A DNA stretch of 64,000 nucleotides from Sphingomonas donggukensis (GCF_023674425.1 NZ_CP098401.1:868001-932000), one strand, 5' to 3'. Shown: positions 49,479 through 59,909, counted from the stretch's first letter. Notes: generated from the sequence alone by a model not told the origin. Translations and numbers: made by a program.

Positions 49479-50003
49479 ATGACCGTGATGCACATTCTCG
49501 AAATCCCCGACGCCGGCCTGCGCGAGGTCGCGGCCCCCGTGGCCGCTGTCGATGACGCCGTCCGCACGCTGATCGACGACATGTTCGAGACGATGTACGA
49601 CGCCCGCGGCATCGGTCTTGCCGCCACTCAGGTCGGGGTGGCGCAGCGCGTGCTCGTGATCGATCTGCAGGAGGGCGAGGATGAGGGTGGCGAGCCGATC
49701 CGCGACCCGCGCGCCTATGTGAATCCCGAAATCACCTGGGTCAGCGACGAAACCTCGAAATACAACGAAGGCTGTCTGTCGATCCCAGAGCAATATGCCG
49801 AGGTCGAGCGCCCCGCGCGCTGCCGCGTCACCTGGCTCGACCGCGACGGGCAGGCGCAGGAGGCGGAGATGGATGGCCTGCTCGCGACCTGCATGCAGCA
49901 TGAGATCGACCATCTGAACGGCGTGTTGTTCATCGATCACATCTCCCGCCTGAAGCGCGACATGATCGTGAAGAAGGTGACGAAGGCGCGCCGCGCCGCC
50001 TGA
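49479..50003 (+). CDS. def: Peptide deformylase
   Basis: Metalloenzyme removing the N-formyl group from nascent proteins. The 174-residue product has all three family motifs: [11 protein letters not shown] near residue 46, [15 protein letters not shown] with the metal Cys near residue 94, and [14 protein letters not shown] with HExxH near residue 136. ATG 49479 gives [14 protein letters not shown] 49488 would also fit. It is the functional partner of fmt. Confidence 0.95.
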   Translation: MTVMHILEIPDAGLREVAAPVAAVDDAVRTLIDDMFETMYDARGIGLAATQVGVAQRVLVIDLQEGEDEGGEPIRDPRAYVNPEITWVSDETSKYNEGCLSIPEQYAEVERPARCRVTWLDRDGQAQEAEMDGLLATCMQHEIDHLNGVLFIDHISRLKRDMIVKKVTKARRAA

Positions 50004-50111
50004 TCGCTCGCTCCGTCGCAAAGCCCGGGGGCCTGCCGCCGCGCGCGCTTGTCGTGCGGCGCCGGGGCGGATAGGTTCGCCGTCTGTTCCCAGCGACGCG
50101 AGCGTACCCTT

Positions 50112-51512
50112 ATGGAATCCACCGCCTTCCTCCTGATCGTCCTGGCGCTGGTGATCGGCGTCGGGGTGGGCTGGCTACTCGGGGGGCGCGGCGTCGCGGT
50201 GGCCCGTGCCGAACGCGATGCGCGGGAGAGCGAATTCAAGCGCGCAATTTCCGAACTCGCCGTCGCTAGCGAGCGCGTACGCGAAATGCCCGAGCTGCGC
50301 GAGGCACTGGAGGAAACCACGCGGGAGCGCGATTCCGCCCGGCTCGAGGCGGTCGAGCTCCGCACCCGCGCTACCGAATTCGAATCGCGCTTCGCCGAAT
50401 TCAAGGCCGACCGCGAAGTCATGGCGTCGCAATTCCGCGACCTGGGTGCAAAGGTGCTCGATTCGGCGCAGGAGAGTTTCCTCAAGCGCGCGCAGGAACG
50501 CTTCGGCCAGGCGGGCGAGGCCAATGAGGCCAAGATGAAGGCGCTGCTGGCGCCCGTCGAGACGACGCTCAAGCGGTATGAGGAAGGGCTGGCGAAGGTC
50601 GAGCGCGACCGTGTCGACAGCTATGCGGGCTTGCGCGAGCAGATCGAGAACGTCCGCGTCGGCCAGGGCCAGGTCCGCGAGGAGACGGCACGGCTCGTCA
50701 ACGCGCTGCGCACGAGCCCCAAGGCGCGCGGGCGCTGGGGCGAGCAGAGCTTGCGCAACGTGCTCGAGCAGGCCGGGCTGTCGCCGTTCGCGGACTTCCA
50801 GCAGGAGGTGGTCGTCGCCACCGACGACGGCGTCCTGCGCCCCGACGTGATCGTGCGCCTGCCGGGCGGGCGGAAGCTGGTGATCGACGCGAAATGCTCG
50901 CTCAACGCCTTCCTCGACGCGAGCGACGCGACCGACGATGAGGGTCGCGCGGCGGGCCTGCGCGCCCATGCCGCATCGGTGCGCACCCACGCGCAGCAAC
51001 TCGGCTCGAAAAGCTATTGGGACAAGTTCGGCGACGCCGCCGATTACGTCGTCATGTATATTCCGGGCGAGCATTTCCTGTTCGCCGCGCTCGAACAGGA
51101 TCCACGGCTGTGGGAATGGGCGATCGAGCGCCGCGTGCTGCTCGCGACGCCAACGAACCTCGTCGCCATCGCCAAGACGATCGCGAACATCTGGCGCCAG
51201 GAAAAGCTGATCGACGACGCCCGCGCGGTCGATGCGCTGGGCAAGGAACTCCACGAACGCCTCGCGACCGCGGCAACGCACCTGAAGCGCGTCGGCGGCG
51301 GTCTCAATTCCGCGGTGGAGAATTACAACAAGTTCGTGTCGTCGTTCGAAGGCCGCGTCCTCGTCTCCGCCCGCCGTTTCCGCGACCTGAGCGTGGGCAC
51401 GGGCGCGAAGGAAATCGACAGCGTCGACACCGTCGATGCGCTGGCGAAGCCAACCGTCGGCGACGTGGCGCTGCTCCCCGCCGCCGAAGCGGCCGAAGCC
51501 GCCGCGGAGTGA
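50112..51512 (+). CDS. rmuC: DNA recombination protein RmuC homologue
   Basis: Predicted nuclease-fold protein that limits DNA inversions and rearrangements; its mechanism is poorly known. The 466-residue product has an N-terminal membrane helix (TAFLLIVLALVIGVGVGWLL), then a long coiled coil (about residues 30-200). The RmuC domain has GRWGEQSLRNVLEQAGL, RPDVIVRLPGGRKLVIDAKC near residue 250 (the D...DxK nuclease-like core), and YVVMYIPGEHFLFAALEQDP. The tail is Ala/Glu-rich. Confidence 0.93.
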   Translation: MESTAFLLIVLALVIGVGVGWLLGGRGVAVARAERDARESEFKRAISELAVASERVREMPELREALEETTRERDSARLEAVELRTRATEFESRFAEFKADREVMASQFRDLGAKVLDSAQESFLKRAQERFGQAGEANEAKMKALLAPVETTLKRYEEGLAKVERDRVDSYAGLREQIENVRVGQGQVREETARLVNALRTSPKARGRWGEQSLRNVLEQAGLSPFADFQQEVVVATDDGVLRPDVIVRLPGGRKLVIDAKCSLNAFLDASDATDDEGRAAGLRAHAASVRTHAQQLGSKSYWDKFGDAADYVVMYIPGEHFLFAALEQDPRLWEWAIERRVLLATPTNLVAIAKTIANIWRQEKLIDDARAVDALGKELHERLATAATHLKRVGGGLNSAVENYNKFVSSFEGRVLVSARRFRDLSVGTGAKEIDSVDTVDALAKPTVGDVALLPAAEAAEAAAE

Positions 51513-51567
51513 CGAACCGGTCGGGCCGGGCGGACGCGCGGCATTTCTGCGTCGTTCGGACGACCGA

Positions 51568-52242
51568 TCAGCGTGCGCGCCGCAATGTGACGCTCGCTCG
51601 CCCGTTCGACAGGACGAGCGTATCGGCGCTGCCGCGATGGACTTTCAGCGGCTGGGCGAGGGCGCGGAACACCGCGTCCTCCACTGCGCCTGCCGGGCCG
51701 ATGCACGCCATCCGCGTCGACACGATGCGGTCGGTGGTCAGGGTGCCGCGGTCGAACCGGTAGGCGCAGTTGAAGCTGTTGCAGATGCGGCCCTGGATGC
51801 GGTCGGCGGTGAACGCCATCGTTGCGGGGCGATCGGTGCGGACCGGGCGCCCGTCGACCGCGGCGATCGTCCAGCGGGTGTCGGCGATCAGCGTGTCGTT
51901 GGCGACCACGCCGCCCCCGCAACCGTTCAGCGTGCGCCGTCCGATCGTCACCCGCACGGTGTCGCGGTACGTGCGGTCGCTCATCCCGTCGCTGCACCGC
52001 ACGTGGGTGATGTCCACGGTCATGCCGCGCGCGCGATAGAGTTCGCCGTTGATCCCGACGATCGAGCGAGGCTTGGCGACGGTCAGCGACCGGCCCTCCG
52101 CCGGGCGATAGGTGATGGTGCGGCGATCGATCGACAGAGACCAGAACGGCTCGGTCCCGATCGCGCGATACGGGGCGGCGGGCTGGGCAGCGGCGGGCGC
52201 GGCGGCCAGCAGCGCGGGGACGATCAGCAGGACGGACTTCAT
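51568..52242 (-). CDS. Exported COG3650/META-domain protein
   Basis: A 224-residue protein with a signal peptide (SVLLIVPALLAAAPAAAQP). The first half looks like the COG3650 domain (YRAIGTEPFWSLSIDRRTIT ... CSDGMSDRTYRDTVRVTIG ... LNGCGG). The second half is a META/HslJ-like domain (DTRWTIAAVDGRPV ... GRICNSFNCAYRFD ... RMACIG). Both types are envelope proteins of unknown function. ATG 52242 is preferred over GTG 52245 because aaggag lies seven bases before it. Confidence 0.85.
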   Translation of the reverse strand: MKSVLLIVPALLAAAPAAAQPAAPYRAIGTEPFWSLSIDRRTITYRPAEGRSLTVAKPRSIVGINGELYRARGMTVDITHVRCSDGMSDRTYRDTVRVTIGRRTLNGCGGGVVANDTLIADTRWTIAAVDGRPVRTDRPATMAFTADRIQGRICNSFNCAYRFDRGTLTTDRIVSTRMACIGPAGAVEDAVFRALAQPLKVHRGSADTLVLSNGRASVTLRRAR

Positions 52243-52318
52243 CACGGCTCTCCTTCGACACGACGCCCTACGAACGCCGGGCTGAACCGATCCTTGCCTC
52301 GCCGTTCAGCCGCGCCCT

Positions 52319-53116
52319 TCAACCGCGGTGGCGGGCAAGAACCTCGTACGCCATCACGGCGGTCGCGACCGCGGCGTTCAGGCTGTCGGCCTTGCCGAGC
52401 ATCGGGATTTTGACCAGCAGATCGCATTCCGCGGCCATGTGGTCGGGCATTCCCTGTGCCTCGTTGCCGGTCAGCAGGAAGGTGGGGGAGGCATAGTCGG
52501 CGGCGCGGTAGTCGGCGTCGGTATCGAGGCTGAGGCCGACGAGCTGGCCCGGCCCGCTCCGCAGCCACATCCGGAATTCCTCCCACGTCGCGCGCGCGAC
52601 CGGCACGGTGAACAACGCCCCCATGCTCGCCCGCACTGCCTCGACCGAGAAGGGATCGACGCAATCGTCGAGCAGGATCAGCCCGCCAGCGCCCACCGCG
52701 TCGGCGGTGCGAAGGATCGTTCCCAGATTACCTGGATCGCGCAGCCGTTCGGCGACCAGCCACAGCTGCGCAGCGGCGCGGTCGATGCTCGCAAGCGGGG
52801 TGAGGAATTCCTCGTAAACCCCGATGACGGAACCGGGATTATCCTTGCCCGACAGCTTGGAAAGTATGTCCGCATTCGTCTCGATGGCCTCGCCACCAGC
52901 GGCCTCGGTTGCGGTGACGAGGGCGTTCACCAGCGGGCGATCGGTGGCGGAGGGCACGAAGAACAGCGTCTCCGGCAGCCGTCCTGCCTCGCGCGCCTCG
53001 GTCAGGATGCGCAGCCCCTCCGCCAGGAACCGCCCGGCATCGCGGCGGTGCTTCTTGTCGCGGAGCAGGCGGGTCGCCTTGACGAGCGGATTGGAGAAGG
53101 CGGTGATCGAGCGCAT
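52319..53116 (-). CDS. SpoU-family RNA 2'-O-methyltransferase
   Basis: SPOUT-fold rRNA/tRNA ribose methyltransferase of 265 residues. An N-terminal substrate-binding region (VKATRLLRDKKHRRDAGRFL) precedes the three SpoU motifs: RLRDPGNLGTILRTADAVGA near residue 124, FLLTGNEAQGM near residue 213, and IPMLGKADSLNAAVATAVMA near residue 237. The target nucleotide is unknown. A hairpin (53132-53152) stands in its leader. Confidence 0.92.
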   Translation of the reverse strand: MRSITAFSNPLVKATRLLRDKKHRRDAGRFLAEGLRILTEAREAGRLPETLFFVPSATDRPLVNALVTATEAAGGEAIETNADILSKLSGKDNPGSVIGVYEEFLTPLASIDRAAAQLWLVAERLRDPGNLGTILRTADAVGAGGLILLDDCVDPFSVEAVRASMGALFTVPVARATWEEFRMWLRSGPGQLVGLSLDTDADYRAADYASPTFLLTGNEAQGMPDHMAAECDLLVKIPMLGKADSLNAAVATAVMAYEVLARHRG

Positions 53117-53131
53117 GGCGCGTCGGCCTAG

Positions 53132-53152
53132 GCGTTAGCCAAGGGCTAACGC
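53132..53152. repeat. Short palindrome in the SpoU gene leader
   Basis: gcgttagcc (53132-53140) is the reverse complement of ggctaacgc (53144-53152) with a three-base loop, 16 bases upstream of the SpoU-family start codon. It could form a hairpin in the leader or serve as an operator. It contains GTTAGC/GCTAAC half-sites. Confidence 0.5.
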
Positions 53153-53167
53153 AAGGCTCAAGACGCG

Positions 53168-53302
53168 CCCGGCCGGCGCGGCTTGAAGCCGCGACCGACG
53201 ACTTGGGCTTTGCCCAAGTCCGGATACGGGGAGCGACGTTTCCTAAGAGCACCGCCGCGGGCGAAGCCCGCGTCGTCGGTCGGCGCTGCGCGCCGCCGGC
53301 CG
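53168..53302. repeat. Branched palindrome between HPr and SpoU genes
   Basis: An outer pair ccggccgg...accgacgac (53169-53201) and gtcgtcggt...ccggccgg (53271-53302) encloses four local hairpins: gcggc-ttgaa-gccgc, acttgggc-ttt-gcccaagt (near 53201-53219), cgcgggc-gaa-gcccgcg (near 53256-53272) and cggcg-ctgcg-cgccg. This makes a multi-branched cruciform, similar in style to the palindromes at 20831-21158. Confidence 0.7.
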
Positions 53303-53352
53303 GATCGTCGCTGTTCGGCGCTGCAGCTTTGCTGCTGCGCCTCGCGACGATC
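53303..53352. repeat. Hairpin at the end of the HPr gene
   Basis: gatcgtcg (53303-53310) pairs with cgacgatc (53345-53352), and an inner gcagctttgctgc hairpin lies within. The stem includes the HPr stop codon, so in the minus-strand transcript it may protect or terminate the mRNA of the chvI-to-ptsH block. Confidence 0.6.
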
Positions 53353-53620
53353 AGTCCTCCCCGAACTTCGCCTCGACCAGATCAACCAGCGCCGACACCG
53401 CGCTTTCAGCATGCTCGCCCTCGGCGGAGATCACGATATGATCCCCCATCGCCGCGCCGAGCATCATCAGCCCCATGATCGACGTACCCGTGACACTAGA
53501 CCCATCCTTGCGCACCGTCAGCTCGGTCGGCTGCGAGGAGGCGAGGGTGACGAACTTGGCACTCGCGCGTGCATGAAGCCCGCGACGATTGGCGATCTGA
53601 ACGGTCCGCTCGACGCTCAT
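53351..53620 (-). CDS. ptsH: HPr-like phosphocarrier protein
   Basis: Phosphocarrier of the phosphotransferase system, 89 residues. The active-site His is in RRGLHARASAKF near residue 16, and the regulatory Ser region is TSIMGLMMLGAAMGD near residue 47. Adjacent hprK and EIIA, with no sugar permease, point to a regulatory PTS rather than sugar transport. It overlaps the EIIA gene by four bases. Confidence 0.95.
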   Translation of the reverse strand: MSVERTVQIANRRGLHARASAKFVTLASSQPTELTVRKDGSSVTGTSIMGLMMLGAAMGDHIVISAEGEHAESAVSALVDLVEAKFGED

Positions 53621-54051
53621 GCCGCGGCCACGCCGAGCATTTCGGACGCGACCGAGATGTATTTGCGCCCCGCGTCGCGCGCCGCGGCGACGGCATCGAC
53701 GACCTTCATCGCCTTGCGCGCGCCGCCCAGGCGGATCAGCATCGGCAGGTTGATGCCCGCGATCACCTCGACCTTGCCCGGCTTCATCAGCGAGATGGCG
53801 AGGTTGGAGGGCGTGCCGCCGAACAGGTCGGTCAGCACGATCACGCCGCTGCCCTCGTCAACCGTGGCGATCGCGGCGCCGATGTCGGCGCGGCGGCTTT
53901 CCATGTCGTCCTCAGGGCCGATGCAGATCGTGGCGATGCGGTCCTGCTTGCCGACGACATGCTCCATTGCGACCACGAATTCCTCCGCGAGCCGCCCGTG
54001 CGTCACCAGCACCAGGCCGATCATGCCGTCGTTCTTGTGCGGAGCAGTCAT
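53617..54051 (-). CDS. PTS EIIA component, mannose/fructose type
   Basis: Receives phosphate from HPr. The 144-residue product has the active-site His in IGLVLVTHGRLAEEFVVAME near residue 18 and LTDLFGGTPSNLAISLM near residue 73, typical of the EIIA-Man fold. With no EIIB/C genes nearby it is likely a signalling endpoint. ATG 54051 is used; an internal ATG near 54024 would start MIGLVLVTHG. It overlaps rapZ. Confidence 0.93.
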   Translation of the reverse strand: MTAPHKNDGMIGLVLVTHGRLAEEFVVAMEHVVGKQDRIATICIGPEDDMESRRADIGAAIATVDEGSGVIVLTDLFGGTPSNLAISLMKPGKVEVIAGINLPMLIRLGGARKAMKVVDAVAAARDAGRKYISVASEMLGVAAA

Positions 54052-54962
54052 CGTGGTTTCGGCACATCCTCAAGCGAGTCCTGCGGCGCCGTGCCCAGAT
54101 CGCGGTGGGTGACCGTGGGGGAAAATCCCTCCTGTTGCAACCGCGCGGCGATGCGCGTGGCGACGTGGACCGACCGGTGTCTCCCGCCGGTACAGCCGAT
54201 TGCGACGGTAACGTACGATTTCCCCTCCGCCCTGTAGCGCGGCAGCAACAGCGCGAGCAGCCCTTCGATCGCTGCCACCGACTCGGCATAGGCGGGGTCG
54301 CCGGCGATATACTCAGCGACCGCGGGATCGAGGCCGGTGCCGGGCCGCAGCTTGGGCACCCAATGCGGGTTGCGCAGGTACCGCATGTCGAAGACCAGGT
54401 CGGCGTTGCGCGGCAGCCCGCGGGCAAAACCGAACGACATGACCGACAGCACCGGCTCACCCAGGCCCGCGCCCGAAAAGGTCGCGCGGATCTGCTGCGT
54501 CAGTTCGTTGGCGGTCAGCGCGGTCGTGTCGATCACGCGGTTGGCCCAGTCCCTCAGCGGCATCAGCACGTCGCGTTCGCGGGCGATGCCGTCGCTCGCC
54601 GGTCGGTCCATCGCCAGCGGGTGGCGGCGCCGCGTCTCCGAATAGCGGCGCTCGAGCTCGGATGCAGCGCAGTCGAGAAACAACACCCCGATATCCAGCC
54701 CGTGGTCGTCGCGCAGCGTCTTGATCCGCGAAACGATCCGCGCCGCGTCGAACCCGCGCGTCTTCGATCCGATGCCGATCGCGAGCGGTCGGTCGTCGCC
54801 GTCCATCCCCTCGGGCAGGGCGGTCGCGAGCAGCCGGTCGAGCAGCAGCAGCGGCAGATTGTCGACCGTCTCCCAGCCGAGATCCTCCAGCGTCCTCAGC
54901 GCGGTCGATTTGCCCGCGCCTGACATGCCGGTGACCAGCAGGATGGGTTTCGCCGGCGTCAC
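54048..54962 (-). CDS. rapZ: RNase adapter RapZ (YvcJ family)
   Basis: P-loop nucleotide-binding protein; in E. coli RapZ guides a small RNA to RNase E to control glucosamine-6-phosphate synthesis. The 304-residue product has Walker A LLVTGMSGAGKSTALRTLED near the N-terminus, SFGFARGLPRNADLVFDMRY near residue 170, and the C-terminal IGCTGGRHRSVHVATRIAAR near residue 257. GTG 54962 overlaps the hprK stop. Whether it has an RNA role here is unknown. Confidence 0.93.
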   Translation of the reverse strand: MTPAKPILLVTGMSGAGKSTALRTLEDLGWETVDNLPLLLLDRLLATALPEGMDGDDRPLAIGIGSKTRGFDAARIVSRIKTLRDDHGLDIGVLFLDCAASELERRYSETRRRHPLAMDRPASDGIARERDVLMPLRDWANRVIDTTALTANELTQQIRATFSGAGLGEPVLSVMSFGFARGLPRNADLVFDMRYLRNPHWVPKLRPGTGLDPAVAEYIAGDPAYAESVAAIEGLLALLLPRYRAEGKSYVTVAIGCTGGRHRSVHVATRIAARLQQEGFSPTVTHRDLGTAPQDSLEDVPKPR

Positions 54963-55393
54963 GCGTCCGCGCGGCGCTGCTTCAGCGCGATCTCGACCTT
55001 GATCGGGGCCGATGGTTCCAGCGAGGGCAGGGCGATCTCGCGCAGCTCGACTCCCGCCAGCCGCCGCAGCCGACCCGCGCCCGGCATCCGCGGCGGCGCC
55101 TCTACAATGGCTACGATCAGGCCGACCGGCACGTCGTCGATGTGCGGCATCTCGACGATGCCGATGCCGCGCACTTCGATCTTGCCGGCCAGATTGTCGG
55201 GCGCGCGCGCGATCAGCGTTTTCCCCTGGCGTACCAGCCGCGTGTAATCGTCGCTGACCAGCACCGCGCCGCGATCCATCAGGCGCAGCGCAAGGTCGGA
55301 CTTGCCGGCGCCCGAACGCCCCTCGATCAGCACCGCCACGCCGTCGATCGCGACGCAGCTGGCATGGATGGTTTCCGACGACAGCTCGGCCAT
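54959..55393 (-). CDS. hprK: Short HPr kinase/phosphorylase
   Basis: Phosphorylates HPr on Ser, linking PTS state to metabolism. At 144 residues it is the short alphaproteobacterial form, missing the N-terminal domain of Gram-positive HprK. It keeps the Walker A VLIEGRSGAGKSDLALRLMD near residue 22, VSDDYTRL, and the IEVRGIGIVEMP signature near residue 72. It starts at the chvG stop (overlap of one base) and ends overlapping rapZ. Confidence 0.92.
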   Translation of the reverse strand: MAELSSETIHASCVAIDGVAVLIEGRSGAGKSDLALRLMDRGAVLVSDDYTRLVRQGKTLIARAPDNLAGKIEVRGIGIVEMPHIDDVPVGLIVAIVEAPPRMPGAGRLRRLAGVELREIALPSLEPSAPIKVEIALKQRRADA

Positions 55394-56955
55394 CAGTCGC
55401 GTGCTCCCAGCGGCAGGTGGACGACGAAGCGCGCGCCGCGCGACATGTCTTCGCGTGATTCGACCATGATCTGCCCCCCATGCCCCTCGACGATGGTCCG
55501 CGCAATCGCGAGGCCCAGGCCCGAATGCCGCCCGAACGCCTCGCTTTCGGGGCGCACCGAATGGAAGCGGCGGAACACCGATTCGCGCTCGTCGTCGGGC
55601 ACGCCCGGGCCCTCGTCCTCGACCGACACGACCAGCATGTCGTCGCTGCGTCCCGCGGCGATGGCGACGCGGGCGTTGTCGGGGGAGAAGGACAGGGCGT
55701 TGTCGATCAGGTTTTCAAACACCCGCTCCAGCCGCGTGCCCTCGCCCTCGCTCACCAGCGCGCCGGGTTCGCGGTCGAAATCGATGGCGACGCCGCGGTC
55801 GATTCCGCGGGCGCGGCGTTGTTCGAGCAGCCCGTCGATCATGGCGGCGACGTCCACCGGTTCGAATTTCGCGCGCGAGAGTTGCGCGTCGAGCCGCGAC
55901 GCTTCCGAAATGTCGGTGATGAGCCGGTCGAGCCGCAGCACGTCGTCGCGGACGATGCCGAGCAGCTGCGCGCGCAAGGCGGGATCGGTGACGCGCGACA
56001 GCCCCTCGACCGCGGAGCGCACCGAGGCCAGCGGGTTCTTCAGCTCGTGCGTGACATCGGCCGCGAACGCCTCGGTCGCGTCGATGCGGTCGCGCAGGGC
56101 GCCGCTCATGTCCGACAGCGCGCGGGCGAGCAGCCCGATCTCGTCGCGGCGATCGGGCAGGCGTGGCACTACGACCTCGCGTGCGCGTCCCAGACGCACC
56201 CGCACCGCCGCGCGCGCCAGCCGGCGCAGCGGCTTCACGATCGTGCGCGCCAGGAAAAGCGACAGCAACACCGAGAGGAGCGCGACGATCGCCAGCACCA
56301 CGGTCAGGCGAAACCGCTCGATCCGGACGGTATTGGTGATATCGATCGCGTTCGCGGTCGTGAAGACGATGCCGTCGCCATAGGATGCCGCGGCGGTGAT
56401 GACCGGGGTGCGATCGGGCGCGCGCCACACGCTCGCCCGCGCGATCGTCGGGTCCAGCGCGGCGCGGACATCGGGCCATTGCAGCCCGCGGTCGCCCAGA
56501 CGCTCGCGGTAGAGCGGCGGTCGCACCGCGCCGACCACGGTGTCGATCGCGCCGTCGAGGAACCGCGCCGAATCCTGCTGCCACCCCTCCTTGTCGGGAT
56601 CGCGCAGCACGGCGTTGCGCGATCCCATCGCGCGCGTATCCGCGGTCAGCCGTCCGTCGGGAGCGTAGAGTCGAAGCCGTGCGCCGGTATCGCGGGCATA
56701 TTCCATCAGCAGCGCGTCGTGGCGTGCCGCGGGCGTCGCGCGGATGGCGTCGGCGATCAGCCGCGCCTCGCGGCTCGCCTGCGCGATACGGCTGTCGAGG
56801 ATACGGCTGCGGAAACTGTCGAGGTAGAAGAACCCGCCCGCCAGCAGCAGCAGCGCGACGATGTTCACCGCCAGAATGCGCGGGGTCAGCGATACCTTCG
56901 CCGACCAGACCAGATTCAGGTCGCGTTCGCTGTCCGGCGCGTCGAGCGGATCCAT
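55393..56955 (-). CDS. chvG: ChvG-type sensor histidine kinase
   Basis: Membrane sensor kinase that in related alphaproteobacteria senses acid or envelope stress. The 520-residue product has two helices (ILAVNIVALLLLAGGFFYL near residue 27; LTVVLAIVALLSVLLSLFLA near residue 217) flanking a periplasmic domain. A HAMP domain (RTIVKPLRRLARAAVRVRLG), the phospho-acceptor His in FAADVTHELKNPLASVRSAV near residue 303, and the ATPase motifs ENLIDNALSFSP and GLGLAIARTIVEGHGG follow. It overlaps chvI and hprK by one base each, so the three are tightly coupled. Confidence 0.93.
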   Translation of the reverse strand: MDPLDAPDSERDLNLVWSAKVSLTPRILAVNIVALLLLAGGFFYLDSFRSRILDSRIAQASREARLIADAIRATPAARHDALLMEYARDTGARLRLYAPDGRLTADTRAMGSRNAVLRDPDKEGWQQDSARFLDGAIDTVVGAVRPPLYRERLGDRGLQWPDVRAALDPTIARASVWRAPDRTPVITAAASYGDGIVFTTANAIDITNTVRIERFRLTVVLAIVALLSVLLSLFLARTIVKPLRRLARAAVRVRLGRAREVVVPRLPDRRDEIGLLARALSDMSGALRDRIDATEAFAADVTHELKNPLASVRSAVEGLSRVTDPALRAQLLGIVRDDVLRLDRLITDISEASRLDAQLSRAKFEPVDVAAMIDGLLEQRRARGIDRGVAIDFDREPGALVSEGEGTRLERVFENLIDNALSFSPDNARVAIAAGRSDDMLVVSVEDEGPGVPDDERESVFRRFHSVRPESEAFGRHSGLGLAIARTIVEGHGGQIMVESREDMSRGARFVVHLPLGARD

Positions 56956-57662
56956 TATTCGTCGGTAAAGCGGTAACCCGCGCCGTACAGCGTCTCGATC
57001 GCGTCGAATTCGGGATCGGCCTCGCGGAACTTGCGGCGCACGCGCTTGATGTGGCTGTCGATGGTGCGATCGTCGACGTAGATGTCGTCCTGATACGCCG
57101 CATCCATCAGCTGGTTGCGCGTCTTCACGATGCCGGGCCGCTGCGCCAGCGTTTCCAGGATCATGAATTCGGTGACGGTCAGCGTCACCGGCGCGCCGGC
57201 CCAGGTCACGCGGTGGCGCGCCGGGTCCATCGTCAGCCGACCGCGCTCGATCGGCTGTTGCGGCGCCTCGTCCTCGCCATTGCCACCGGGCAGGGCGCCC
57301 TCCGCGCGGCGCAGGATCGCGCGGATGCGGGCTATCAGCAGACGCTGGCTGAACGGCTTGGCGATGTAATCGTCCGCCCCCATCGCGAGCCCCAGCGCCT
57401 CGTCCAGCTCGTCGTCCTTCGACGTCAGAAAGATCACCGGTACGGCGCTCCGCTCACGCAGGCGGCGCAGCAGCTCCAGCCCGTCCATCCGCGGCATCTT
57501 AATATCCAGCACCGCCAGGTCGGGGGGATTGTCGACCAGCGCCTTCAGCGCGACTTCCCCGTCCGAATAGACGCGGGTCAGGAAACCCTCCGTCTGGAGC
57601 GCGATCGAGACCGAGGTCAGGATGTTGCGATCATCATCCACGAGCGCGATCGTTGCCGTCAT
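56955..57662 (-). CDS. chvI: ChvI-type response regulator
   Basis: OmpR/PhoB-family DNA-binding response regulator paired with ChvG. The 235-residue product starts [19 protein letters not shown], has the phospho-acceptor Asp in [20 protein letters not shown] near residue 51, and [20 protein letters not shown] followed by KPFS. A C-terminal winged helix has [20 protein letters not shown] and ends [12 protein letters not shown]. It is transcribed away from pckA across a 149-base gap. Confidence 0.95.
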   Translation of the reverse strand: MTATIALVDDDRNILTSVSIALQTEGFLTRVYSDGEVALKALVDNPPDLAVLDIKMPRMDGLELLRRLRERSAVPVIFLTSKDDELDEALGLAMGADDYIAKPFSQRLLIARIRAILRRAEGALPGGNGEDEAPQQPIERGRLTMDPARHRVTWAGAPVTLTVTEFMILETLAQRPGIVKTRNQLMDAAYQDDIYVDDRTIDSHIKRVRRKFREADPEFDAIETLYGAGYRFTDE

Positions 57663-57719
57663 TCGTGCGGGGTTAGTCGAAACTTGGGCCCCGCTCAACC
57701 GTGACACCGGTGGCAGCGT

Positions 57720-57790
57720 TTGACCCTTGGGGATGCGCCCGATAAGCGCGCGCAGAATAACCACATACGTATGCACGGACGCGTTAGCGC
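57720..57790. promoter_or_regulatory. pckA/chvI intergenic control region
   Basis: For pckA a -35-like ttgacc lies at 57720-57725 and a -10-like gataag at 57741-57746. The spacing of 15 is short, so this is tentative. Downstream, catacgtatgcac (57764-57776) holds the perfect palindrome catacgtatg and matches the zwf upstream site on the other strand. gcgttagcgc (57781-57790) resembles half of a LacI-type TTAGCGCTAA operator. Both sites fall between the putative promoter and the GTG at 57812, a repressor-like position. On the minus strand ttgagc with taaccc 17 bases on could serve chvI. Confidence 0.45.
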
Positions 57791-57811
57791 CGGCATCTTG
57801 GGAGAACAGTC

Positions 57812-59416
<1,605 letters not shown>

Positions 59417-59465
59417 CCCGCCCGGTTCATCGGAATCGGGCTTTGCCGCGAAAGACCCGTTTCCG

Positions 59466-59909
59466 ATGTCCGACCTGCCGTTTCGCCCCTTCGCCGACGA
59501 CGCCGCCGTGCGCCGCGTCGGGGAGAGGCTGCTCGCCCGCACGCTCCCGCGCCCCGAATGGACGCACGAGGCGCATCTCGCCGCGTGCCTCTATCTGCTG
59601 ACCGAGCGTCCCGACATCGACGTCGATGCGCGGATCGGCGATACCATCCGCACCTACAACGCCAGCGTCGGCGGGGTGAACGACGACACGCAGGGCTATC
59701 ACGACACGATCACCCACGCATCGGTTGCAGGCGTCCGGGCTTTCCTGAAGACGCAGCCGAGCGGTGGCCTTGCCGACCGGGTCAACGCCTTGCTGGGGTC
59801 AGCGACGGGTCGCCGCGACTGGCTGCTGCGCTTCTATTCGCCCGAACGGCTGTTCTCGGTCGCGGCGCGGCGAGCGTTCGTTCCGCCCGACCTTGCGCCG
59901 CTCCCGTGA
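59466..59909 (+). CDS. Conserved hypothetical protein
   Basis: A 147-residue soluble protein that I do not recognise. It reads FRPFADDAAVRRVGERLLAR, then PEWTHEAHLAACLYLLTERP, RIGDTIRTYNASVGGVNDDT, GYHDTITHAS and RDWLLRFYSPERLFSVAARR. Several conserved-looking His and Asp residues (THEAH, GYHDTITH) could bind a metal, which is conjecture. It follows pckA by 49 bases and converges on the DUF3597 gene, four bases apart. Confidence 0.78.
   Translation: MSDLPFRPFADDAAVRRVGERLLARTLPRPEWTHEAHLAACLYLLTERPDIDVDARIGDTIRTYNASVGGVNDDTQGYHDTITHASVAGVRAFLKTQPSGGLADRVNALLGSATGRRDWLLRFYSPERLFSVAARRAFVPPDLAPLP

Noticed and set aside
53132..53152. A full LacI/CceR-type operator in the SpoU leader.
   Set aside because: The GTTAGC and GCTAAC halves are separated by extra bases, unlike the contiguous TTAGCGCTAA form; a simple hairpin explains it.
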